From Chara braunii (taxonomy: Eukaryota; Streptophyta; Charophyceae; Charales; Characeae), in the NCBI GenBank assembly GCA_003427395.1, contig BFEA01000925.1, positions 11,000 through 74,999 on the forward strand: a DNA stretch of 64,000 nucleotides, written 5' to 3'. The position numbers were made by a program, and so were the translations under genes. A model generated the notes under the pieces. The model did not search any database. It saw only the letters and a program-made list of their open reading frames with translations, and was not told the DNA's origin. This document shows positions 53,955 through 63,375 of this stretch, in pieces; the first letter of the stretch is position 1, and the number at the start of each line of letters is the position of its first letter.

Positions 53955-54235
53955 GCTAGGAAGGCGCTAAAATTAGCGCTAATCGCGAGCACGAAGCGCC
54001 GCCCTGGCGGGGCTTTCGGCTTAATCGTGATTAGGGCAATTTTGTGACGCGCTGCCCTATGGTCGAGGTAGCTATGGCTGTGGTGCTCATGCGCTGCAGA
54101 CGACGCCATCAGCTTCGGAGACCGCCTATTGGATGATATGTGCTGAAGGACCCAGAGTCAACTCTGGGGTAAGGTTGTAGGTTTCCCTTCGTCGAAAAGA
54201 TATGGAGTGGTCGACGGAAGGGAGGTAAAACCTAC
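53955..54235. repeat. hairpin cluster before the LINE
   Basis: CTAATC/GATTAG pairing (about 53979-54046); CCCAGAGT ca ACTCTGGG (54151-54168); and a longer stem GTAGGTTT + CCCTTCGTCGA / TCGACGGAAGGG + AAACCTAC (54177-54235) with a one-base bulge. Similar in style to the array at 19-21 kb. Confidence 0.7.
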
Positions 54236-54423
54236 GAGTCAACAAATAGGCAATGTCGAAGATGGATTGTAAGACTCTTTCTCTCACGTGACTTTGGGGG
54301 GGGGGATGTTCAGAGTTGATGCGTCCGATTTATCCCTGTCTAATTGAGGTTATATTAGTATATCTATTAGACTACCTTTTATATACTTGTTTTTGTGTGT
54401 TTGTCGACGCCGACTCTCGTCGC

Positions 54424-54651
54424 TATGGAGGAAGCTCAACCCAGGCAGGTTTCACCCGCCCCGCCGATGGGTCTCCAGGAGAAGGAGAGGTTCAAAGAAA
54501 TCCTCTCCGAATGTTATAATGAGGGGTTGATCCCTGATTCGCTCAATCCTGAACACGATGAGGTTCGGGAAGACTTTGTCAAAGTGGTGGTCAACCCTGC
54601 CCTGTATGCAGTTCAGGAGGAATGGTTGAACGAGAATGCAGTGTCAGTCTA
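54424..54651 (+). CDS. LINE 5' short ORF
   Basis: 75 codons starting MEEAQPRQ, overlapping the start of the ORF1 frame (54636) by 16 nt. Acidic and helical, containing KERFKEILSECYNEG. It may be a separate short ORF or the true N-terminus of ORF1 joined by a frameshift. No domain recognised. Confidence 0.45.
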
Positions 54652-57016
54652 AATCTTTACCAGTCTCAGTGAAAATACGTATTATTCGTATTTATGAAAA
54701 TGGTTGGGCCAATAGTAAAGAAATTCAGGCGGCTCCCAAACGGGGGGTCTTTCATAACGAAGTTTTTGATATAATCACGTATGTGGCATCGGCCAAAGCA
54801 ATTGCCGAATGCATGCGGAGGAAGAAAGAAGCCAAAATCGAGTTGGATGGGAAAAGTTATACTGTCTCCTTTCGCCCCTAGATGTCTGAAAACGAGTTTT
54901 ATGAATGGAGGGAAGCGCATAGGTTTAAGTTCTTCTCGGTCAGGTGCATGTACGTTCCGGTGGCTGCCTTGCCGTATTTGGCCACAGCGGTCAAAAAAAC
55001 TTTCGGGAAAATTTTAAAGAAACATGATACGTACACTAAATCGACATCCCCAGAACTCGTGAATGTTCGTTTTGACCTGGAACCAGGGGCACGACTCCGG
55101 TACAAGCCATATCTTATGATTGACATGAAGAAGGGGGGATACCTGGAATTAGAAGTGGTCCACGCCCAGACCCCGTGGTGCAGGGTGTGTCGTCAACATT
55201 TCCATTCGGAAAAGGACGACACCTGCCCTACGAAGAACGTACAGAAAACCCATAAGGGCCCGGGTAAGGATGGTTTGCCAAGCAACTCAAGAGGGGAAAA
55301 GGAGGGGAGGGTAAAAGAGAAGGAGAAGATGCAGGAGGTGGAGAAGGAGAAGGTGATGGACAAGGAAAAGGAAAATCCTGCTAATGAGAAAGAGGATGGC
55401 GATATGGAGAATCAGGAAAAGGTCGATGGGAATATTGAGAGTTCGGCTGAGCTCCAGAAGGCGACGGGGCAAGGGGGAGAGAAAGGGGATGAAGATCCTC
55501 AAAAGGATGACGTGGCAATGAAGGAGGAAGATGGGACTGAGGAAGGTGGGGGAAGAGGACAACAGGAAAAATAACACCTTCCTTGTAGGATGGAGAGTTC
55601 AGGGGGAAAAGCAGGGGGGAGATTCAATTGAACAGGTCAGAGGGGCGGGGGATGCGGAAGTAACTGAGACACAGGGGAAGGAAGAGGAACCCCCTCGGGG
55701 GGAAAAACTCACTGAGGAAAGACTCCCCTCCCCACCACAGTCTAAGGAGAAATTTGAGGGAAAGGAGGAAGCCCCCCCCCCCCCCCCCCCCCCAGGCCCA
55801 GCTCTGAGCCCTTTGGTAGCGAACGGACAAACGTCGAACCCAAGGGAGAAAAACTTTATGACAGGAGCGATTTCTACACCACCCCCCTATACCACGGGGG
55901 GACTGCAAAACTGCTCACTCTACACCAATGGAATATATACTAATGTTCCCTCCTCGGATGAGGAACCGGATGTAAGGAATAAGATGCGGGTGCTGTCTAC
56001 AGTAATTAATGATAAAGTGACTTTGGTCACTACAGAACAAGAGAGTCTGTCCCCCTCCTCAGGAGAGGAGAAAGAGGACATAGAGGATTCAATTTTTTAC
56101 TCTCCTACGGAAGGGGGGTCAGACGACTCGAAAGGAAGAAGTAGTGAGCAAGATGAGGAGGAGAATCAAGAGAAAGAGGGTGCAGAATCCCCCTTTCCCT
56201 TCCCCTTCCTTTCTTGACCCCTGCCTCTTTCCGCTCGAAGACGCAGCGCCCCACAGATTCCACGGTACAGGTCCAAACTTCTTCATCAGTCAAAAGATCA
56301 AGAATTGATGGCCTAAGAAGTCAGGCTCGCCTGATAGAAGAAGAAACAGGCAGCGCGGCTGAGGATATAGCCAGAAACTCTCCCCGGAAAAGAAGTTGGG
56401 GTCAGACATCCAAGCCAGCCCGCTGCTCTTTAGCACTATCTGCACCGGTAAGGACACTAACCAGAGGAGACAAAGCTAAAGGACAAGTGCCTGACTACCT
56501 TATACCTCTAATATGTGCCCATGATGCCCTTCTCCCCAGGTTTCTTACCACCATGGGTAAGGATGAAGCGTTGGTCCTTCCGTCCATTGTTTTACGAAGC
56601 TTGCCTTCCCCGTTAATGATGTGTAACTTGGTAAAACTCCAACTTTTGCAAAGCCTAGGTGAGGTAGGTTTGCTGCCGGAGTTGAAAAGGGCTCGATACC
56701 TGGTTGACACGCCGAAGGTGGGAAAATGCGTCTGCTCTTCGCCTTCCTAGATCTGTCCCATATAACGGACAACAAAGAAAGATGGGACAATCTTAGAATT
56801 TATTGGGTGGAGCTAACGCACCTTACAGCACCACAATCAGATACCCTGAAGAGTATCAGACTTGTCTCAGGACTTACAGCACTGAATGTTGCAGACTGGT
56901 TGTCAGTGTCGGACAACCGGGCAATGATCCTGACGGATTCCTTTGCTGAAACCCTGCTGAAAAGAAGGGTGGGTAAAAATCTAAACTTTACGGTGGGGGA
57001 TGTGCGCCGCCTATAG
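54636..57016 (+). pseudogene. LINE ORF1 protein, interrupted
   Basis: Nucleic-acid-binding LINE protein. The frame from 54636 has a TAG at 54879-54881 where the other LINE copy in the window has Trp (FTPW versus FRP-stop). It then reads FFSVRCMYVPVAALPYL, VRFDLEPG and TPWCRVCRQHFHSEKDDTC, a CX2CX4HX6C knuckle. A Lys/Glu-rich tail follows to 55574. Frameshifts lead into 55531-56217 (acidic, Ser-rich), 56214-56750 and 56726-57016. Homologous in block order to the minus-strand copy at 25676-27813. Confidence 0.7.
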
Positions 57017-57082
57017 CTTCTTCTTCGGAAGTCTCTAGAGAAGAAGCGAACCACATCCAACACAGCGGTTCCGAGACCAAAG

Positions 57083-57982
57083 ATGGTCCTACCAAATATG
57101 ATCAGACTGACAACTTGGAATGTTCGTGGTTTGGGGGATCAAAATGATAGGCTTAAATGCCAACGGGCAGCCTCCTGGGTACATGCCCAGGGGGTTCATA
57201 TTATTGGTTTACAAGAGACGAAGATTGGTTATGAGAAAATGGGCGAAATTATGAACTGGTGGAGAGGACCTCAAATATGGTCCCCTGCAATGGGGACCAG
57301 AGGGGGAATCGCTATCCTGATTGACAACAAGTTAGAGGTAGACAGTATAGACTTCTGCTGCGACCCAGAGGGCCGATGGGCATAGATGAAATTATCAGTT
57401 GCTGATGAGGATTGGTCGGTTATGACGGTATATGCCCTGGTGGAATATACAGCCAGAATCAATTTTTTTGCCGACCTTCATAAAATTATCCCGGACACCG
57501 AGAACCTCATAATGCTAGGGGACTGGAACAACATCTTGAACCCAGACCTGGATTCCAACAAGGTGTTCGCAATTCGGAACGATGTTATATTATTGAATTC
57601 CTTTATAGAATCCCAGAACCTTACAGATACATACCGTACACTTAATCCTGAAAATTTTGGGTTCACCTGGCAAGGACCGCGGCCCTCTCGGTATACCCCC
57701 CGTCCAAAGAGACGCTTGGATTACATATTGGCAAGAGGGGACACATGGGAGCGACGTATGTGGACAAAGGTCAAGGTCGCCACCGTTTCAGATCACTACC
57801 CTGTAGTGATGGACGTTATTACTAAAGAAATAGTGGAGAGAAACAGACCGCCTTTCAGGCTCAATATCATAATACTAAAAGATCCTGGGATCCTCCAATT
57901 GGTTGCTAACCAAATGAAAGACTTGGATCAAGCAAAGGATCTGTTTGAGGATTATGAAGATTGGGTGGATGTGGGAATATGA
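57083..57982 (+). pseudogene. LINE ORF2, APE-type endonuclease domain
   Basis: Nicks target DNA for target-primed reverse transcription. Motifs in order: TTWNVRGLG, GLQETKIG (catalytic Glu), RGGIAILID, MLGDWNNIL (Asp/Asn), RRLDYILARG (Asp) and TVSDHYPV (the terminal S-D-H). Interrupted by TAG 57383-57385 and TGA 57980-57982, both in frame, so the sequence is otherwise collinear. All catalytic motifs remain. Confidence 0.85.
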
Positions 57983-58106
57983 ATCCTTCAAGCAACAATG
58001 ACTGAATTCTCCCTAATGAAGGCAACCTCCAGATCGTGGAAAGAAAAACAATTGGTAAAAGCCATTGAACTGACAGATTCGTATACTGGCACGGACCCCT
58101 TCCTAG

Positions 58107-58402
58107 AAACTGACATTTCGTTAAAACTGATAATTTTTTCTAAATTCACAAAATGAAGCGTATAAAAAAACAACATTTTTTTGTGTTTTTTCGTCCCCAT
58201 GACGTCGGATGATCAGATCATCGGGTGTCGTGGTGACTCCCGATGATCTGACCATCGGATGTATAGCAACGGTACTTTACGTTGAGGTACATCAGATGGA
58301 GAAAGTGAGATAACCACTTTCTCACCCGATGAGCAATGAAATTTCGACTAAGTCCACGTTCGTGAATTTATAAAAAATATCAGTTTTAACGAAATGTCAG
58401 TT
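58107..58402. mobile_element. MITE with about 42-bp terminal inverted repeats
   Basis: Begins AAACTGACATTTCGTTAAAA and ends with its inverse. The TIRs match over about 42 bp with few differences. Inside are GATGATCAGATCATCGGG paired with its near-inverse, and GAGAAAGTG/CACTTTCTC (near 58292-58314). Flanked by TAG on both sides (58104-58106, 58403-58405); a 2-bp AG duplication with a 297-bp element is equally possible. The superfamily is unclear. Confidence 0.85.
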
Positions 58403-58405
58403 TAG

Positions 58406-59690
58406 AGTACTATTGGACTGAGAAGCGGGCCAAAGCAGTAGTGGAACTTGATGAGCTGGAAATTCGTAAACAAACTGATTGGCTAGAATGACTAAAAATT
58501 AGAGGGATCCTAGGGTATGACAAAATGACCAAAGATACCTTTAGATCCCTAGTGATGCAAAAAAACAAGCCTGTAATGAGAGAATTGACTCACCCCTTTG
58601 CCCTTGAAACGCCTCTGGCTACCGACACAGTGAGTCTTTGTGGATATACCATGGAATACTTCCAGGATATAGTCTCTACAAGACGCCCTTTTTACTCCTT
58701 TGATACAGATCTCTCGGAACATCACCCACTCTGGGGGCACATTGCTAACTGTATTTCAGCACAGACTATGATAGATCTCGATAGCCCAATCACGTTTGAA
58801 GAAGCAACACATGCAGCACGTCAAATGGCCAAGGGTAAATGCCCCGGCCTAGATGGTCTTCCAATTGAGTTCTTTTTGTCACCTTGGGAAGTTTTTTGAC
58901 AGTTTTTCTGCGACATTTACAATGAAACCCTTTCTTCAGGTACCTTGCCTAAAGGATTGGTTAATGGCATGATCTCCTTATTGTATAAGAAAAGGGATAA
59001 AAGAGAAGTACGAAACTGGCGCCCATTTTCAGTTTTGAACATATCATACAAACTGTTGGTCAATACTAGCCTTAAAACTGACCTCAGTCCTGCCTCACCT
59101 GGTGGGCCTTGAACAAGGGGCCTTTGTCAAAGGGAGATCAATCTTTGATAATATTATGGCCACAGTGCAGGCTCTAGATATAATTGGGAAAGAAAAAAGG
59201 AAGGTGGCAATCCTTATGCTTGACATGGAAAAAACCTATGACAAAGTAGGATTGACTTTCGTCAACACCACCCTTTTGAATATGGGATTTGGGGACCATT
59301 TTCGTCTTTGGATGAAAGCAATGTCCTTTAGGGAAACAACCACTGTACTGGTAAACAGTCACCAGTCAGACAAATTTAGCTTGACCCGTTCCTTGTGCCA
59401 GGGCTACCCCCTAGTGCCATTAATTTTTGTCCTATAATTGGAAGTCTTCTTAGCTAATATAAGAACTAACCAACAGATTGTGGGTCTGCGCTTGTCCCCC
59501 AACTTTCAATGGAGAGGGGGAGCAATAGCAGATGACTTGACAATTGCTTGTGAAGACTCAGTTTCCAGTGTGAATGAACTACATAGAGTTATAGAAGAGT
59601 ATAGTACCCTATCAGAAGCCTCAATTAATTGGGATAAATCCGTGTATTTTCTTCCCCCTCCCTTTGAGTTATGTGTGAACTGCAACATAA
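58406..59690 (+). pseudogene. LINE ORF2, reverse transcriptase domain
   Basis: Continues ORF2 after the MITE. Seen in order: KGKCPGLDGLPIEFF (finger), stop TGA at 58898-58900, NWRPFSVLN, a frameshift near 59090, EQGAFVKGRSIFDN, motif A LDMEKTYDKV, QGYPLVPL, stop near 59435, and motif C IADDLTIA (usually YADD). The reading ends around WDKSVYF at 59655. The RT is non-functional as it stands. Confidence 0.85.
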
Positions 59691-59694
59691 ATTT

Positions 59695-59850
59695 TATAAA
59701 CTGAAAGTTTGATTAAAAACTAGATTTTCCACCTAACTTAAAATTTTTCCTTCCATATAACGACTTTCAGTTTTAGTATGTTTGAAAGCTATATTTTCAA
59801 TCTAACTTCATTTTTTTCCTTCCATATGATAACTTTCAGTCGTAAAAAAA
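59695..59850 (+). repeat. A/T-rich direct repeat of about 75 bp
   Basis: CTAACTT..ATTTTTTCCTTCCATAT recurs near 59731 and 59803, each followed by AACTTTCAGT-like sequence (ACGACTTTCAGTTTT, TAACTTTCAGTCG). AAACTGAAAGT near 59700 is the inverse of ACTTTCAGTTT near 59762. It sits exactly where the LINE coding sequence breaks off. Confidence 0.7.
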
Positions 59851-59899
59851 TAAATAAAAATGGGGAATATGACTGGCCCTATCACTTGCAAAGAGTCTG

Positions 59900-60352
59900 T
59901 GGATGATTGTTCCTATGTTCACAGGCGCGCTACTTCTCAAATTATATGAGCCCGCCACCTAGAGATAGACCACTGGATCCCCCGATCGGCATTGAGCATT
60001 GAGCAGAGTCTGCTGATCTTCGTAGGGGAGGGCACCTGAGGGGAGGCACAGGGATTGGTCCTGTTGGCATAGTCCCTGATGCTACCGGTTGTCCCCTAGC
60101 CGGTATCGCCCACCTGCAAGTCGGGAGCAGCCCCCGCATGTTCTCTCATGAACACGGTTCTGGCTGCTACGGGGTTCCACGTATGCCTACAATTAGGAGT
60201 AGTGGTAGGTAGGTAGTGTGAGGTGAAATTGAGAGAAAAATATAACATTAAAAAAAGGAATTCTTAATTATGGTTATGATCGAAGTTTCAAAAAAAGATG
60301 TATTTATGGGCGGGGGACCCGGTTTCCAGCATGCCCACAAATCAATCAATAA

Positions 60353-60386
<34 letters not shown>
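59900..60386 (+). mobile_element. poly(A)-tailed retroposon 3' end
   Basis: Non-coding G/C-rich sequence ending in about 30 A (60357-60386) after AATCAATCAATAAATA. It may be the 3' UTR of the truncated LINE or a separate SINE; no pol III boxes were found. Confidence 0.45.
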
Positions 60387-60387
<1 letters not shown>

Positions 60388-60492
60388 AGCGGGACTACTA
60401 AGCCCTCCTTTTCCCCGAATTGTTTTTTGGCAAGGACGGACTTCAAATTTTGGAAAGAGCGGGACTACTAGTAAGCCCTCATTTTCCCCGCC
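60388..60492 (+). repeat. about 73-bp duplicated block after the poly(A)
   Basis: GCGGGACTACTA(GT)AAGCCCTC.TTTTCCCCG occurs at 60389 and 60459. Confidence 0.75.
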
Positions 60493-60789
60493 TACCCATT
60501 TTGGACGGACGGTTGTATTTTCAGTTCAACGAACAAACCGCCCGAACGAGCAGAAACTGTCAGCTTGAGTATGGGCATAGCCACACCACTATCGAATTGT
60601 GCAAAATAAGAATCAACTTGCACCCGCCACATTTTTGTCTTCTTCACATTTCGAGCGTGGTTTGGGGAGGCCCTATATCCTCACATGTGCCCGTGAGCAC
60701 GGGTACATTCTTGTTGACAATTTCTGCCCGTTCAGTGCAATTGCTCAGTCGACATCATGATGCCGTGTAGCCTGTGGGGTGGCCAGAGT

Positions 60790-61150
60790 TTATATCCGTG
60801 TAGCACGCTGCAGTCTTTGTTCCTGTTCAGTACGATCACTTAGTGCGCCGCAGTATCCTCTCGTTGTCGTCTTTGTATGGTCAGTCTATGCCTCTGTGCA
60901 CCGCAGTATCCGTTCGTTGCTTTCTCTGTATGGTCAGTCTGTGTCTGTTCTCTTATACACATCTAGATGTGTATAAGAGACAGAGCCTGTGTAACGTGCA
61001 GATCGTCTCTTTATGGTCAGTCTTGCCTCAGCGCGCCGCAGTATTCGTTCGTTGCTTTTTCTGTATGGTCAGTCTGTGTCTGTTCGTGTCTATGGGGTGC
61101 ATACGTTGCATCGTGGTGTTGTTCCTCCAAGCAGTCTGTGTGACGTGCAG
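60790..61150 (+). repeat. CCGCAGTAT..TATGGTCAGTCT tandem repeat
   Basis: CCGCAGTAT(C/T)C.TTCGTTG recurs near 60848, 60901 and 61036, and TATGGTCAGTCT recurs near 60877, 60929, 61012 and 61065. An adapter junction interrupts the array. Confidence 0.75.
60950..60983. other. Nextera mate-pair junction adapter (contamination)
   Basis: CTCTTATACACATCT joined head-to-head to AGATGTGTATAAGAGACAG, the two Tn5 mosaic ends as joined in Nextera mate-pair circularisation. The left end lacks the first bases of the full motif. It is library DNA, not genome, and marks an unreliable join. Confidence 0.93.
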
Positions 61151-61489
61151 ATCTCATGAGCGCTCGGAATTCTGAGAGCCGTTCTTGAAAGCCTTCAGTG
61201 CCCTTCACAACTTGGAGAGGTAATTTCCTAACCTCCGCCACCCACGTTCTTTCTTCTTTTGTCTAACTCGTTGGTCTTCTTCTGTCCTTCGCATGCGAGT
61301 ACGCACGAGCGCACAGACACCTGGGAGGACATGCACACACGCTGCAAAGTAGGTGCCGCTTAGTTTGGGCGTGTCCGAAAACCATTACCTAGATCCATCC
61401 TTATTGTTGAGGTTGATGCTCCCGACGACGAAACTCTGTTGTCGAAATCGGTCTTTTTTTTGGAGGCTTCGAGACAGACGAACATTCTA

Positions 61490-61736
61490 GCGAGAGCAGG
61501 AAGAGCGGGTCGCAAGGAAGAGGGGGTCGCAAGGAAGAGGGGGTCGCAAGGAAGAGGGGGTGCGAGGAGGAAGAGGGGGTCGCAAGGAAGAGGAAGAGGC
61601 AATGAGGAGGAACAGGGGATAGCGAGGAGGAAGAGGGGGTCGCAAGTAGGAAGAGGAGGAGGAGGAGGGGGTGGCGAGGAGGAAGAGGAGGAGGAGGAGG
61701 GGTGGCAAGGAGGAAGAGGAGGAGGAGGAGGAGTGA
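61490..61736 (+). repeat. GGAAGAGGGGGTCGCAA minisatellite
   Basis: About 17-18-bp units, grading into GAGGAGGAGG tracts. Produces Arg/Gly or Leu/Pro/Ser ORFs in several frames, judged non-coding. Confidence 0.85.
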
Positions 61737-62410
61737 CTGGAGGTTCAAGATGTGGAGGGCGATGACGAAGGGAAATCGAGGAAGAAGCAGACGATTATGG
61801 TAGTAACAATGGTGATGATGGTGGTTAGTGATGATGATGATGAAAAACGTGAGAAAAAAACTTGTACTACGAGTGACCGCGTGGGCGGTAGTTCTACTTT
61901 ATTGAGCGCGCGACGCAGCAAATCGAGCAATTAATGCTCGTGCGTTCTATTGTAAGGAGATGATAGTTGCACTTGGTACGGTTTCCTACGGGGCGGATGA
62001 ACGTGCCTTGCGACGTGCGAGCCATGTCTGCAAAGCGCTGGCTACGGAGCGGGAAGGCGCAGGAGGAGGAGGAAGAGTGACTGGAGGTTGAAGATGTGGA
62101 GGGCGAGGACGAAGGGGTAATCGAGGAAGAAGCAAACGATTATGGTGGTGACAATGGTGATGATGGTGGTTAGTGATGATGATGATGAAAAACGTGAGAA
62201 GAAAACTTGTACTACGAGTGACCACATGGGCGCTAATTCTACTGTATTGAGCGCGCGACGCAACAGATCGAGCAATTAACGCCCGTGCGTTCTATTGTAA
62301 GGAGATGATAGTTGCACTTAGAACGGTTTACTACGGGGCGGACAAACGTGCCTTGCGACGTGCGAGCCATGTCTGCAAAGCACCGGCTACGGAGCGGGAA
62401 GGCGCAATGG
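61737..62410 (+). repeat. 344-bp tandem duplication
   Basis: CTGGAGGTT(C/G)AAGATGTGGA begins at 61737 and 62081. The units stay similar through TTGTACTACGAGTGACC, GAGCGCGCGACGCA and TTCTATTGTAAGGAGATG to GGAGCGGGAAGGCGC. Flanked by minisatellites on both sides. Confidence 0.9.
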
Positions 62411-62512
62411 CGAGAAGGTGTAATGTCGGGAAAGTGCAATGGCGGGAAGGTGCAATGGCGGGAGGGTGCAATGGTGGGAAGGTGCAATGGTGGGAAGGTA
62501 CGGGAAGGTGTA
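62401..62512 (+). repeat. 17-bp minisatellite GTGCAATGGCGGGAAGG
   Basis: Six or so units directly after the second 344-bp unit, with single-base variation. Confidence 0.9.
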
Positions 62513-62719
62513 TTGGGGGAACAGGTAATGGCGCGAAGGACGGGGGTGATTGCGGCAATCAAGAGGGCGCAACCGTGGGCGTATAGCGACGGCGAGAAAA
62601 ACATCAGTAGCGGGTTGGGCGCACGGATTATTTTGTTGACGTCACCTCTGATGTGTGCGTCTGGTCGTTGTAAGATCAATCTTTATCTTTTACACCTAGA
62701 GCTTGTCGGTGGGCGGGTG

Positions 62720-63044
62720 TGGTAGGTGCCTTCTTTCCCCTTTTACCCACTATGTTCTGTTTCTTCGGGGCGAAATCCTGTTTTTTTTTTTTTTTTTTTC
62801 TTGGGGGCGAAATCCTGTATTTTCTTCCGTGTATATGTCTGGTCCAGTCCATTGCAGTGCACATGTCGATTTCTTGACTTGCGTAATCTTTCAAACGATA
62901 TTATGCATCCTGTTCATTTTTTGTCTCTAATATGTACAGAGTTATGTTGAACGGTACATTGTATTATGTTATAATCATTATTACTGCTTTATTGCTTGTA
63001 TTAATACTTATATATTAGTGGTCTGTCTTGATTGCCGTGTATTG
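62720..63044. other. A/T-rich non-coding stretch
   Basis: Contains a T-run near 62781-62799 with GGGGCGAAATCCTGT on both sides of it (62768 and 62805). No gene. Confidence 0.5.
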
Positions 63045-63343
63045 TTTTTTTTTTTTTTTTTTTTTTTTTTATTTAAAGAGAAGGTTCCATTTTTATTATA
63101 TAAGATGCGAAGCGGGCCCAGCATCCCTCACATATATAGCTGCAGCCACAGGGATGAGCCAGGCACTCCGCCCAGGCTTAACCCCACCGCAGCAAAACTA
63201 AAACCGTCTCATGAACCTACATTCCCTATGTGCACTCCCTATGCACACCCCCTGTACTCACTCTATCTACTACTATGCACAGTTAAAAACTGTACTCATA
63301 CTAAAATTACACTTCTTCAAGTGTCTTGTCTTCTATAAGTCTC

Positions 63344-63375
<32 letters not shown>

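Larger units (their letters stand above)
54297..59690 (+). mobile_element. LINE (non-LTR retrotransposon), 3'-truncated
   Basis: Starts near a G-run (54297-54307), a common LINE 5' end. Carries a short 5' ORF, ORF1 with a CCHC knuckle, and ORF2 with APE endonuclease and reverse transcriptase. Recognisable coding ends within the RT palm/thumb near 59690. The zinc-binding C-terminus and any RNase H are missing. Contains a nested MITE. Confidence 0.85.
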
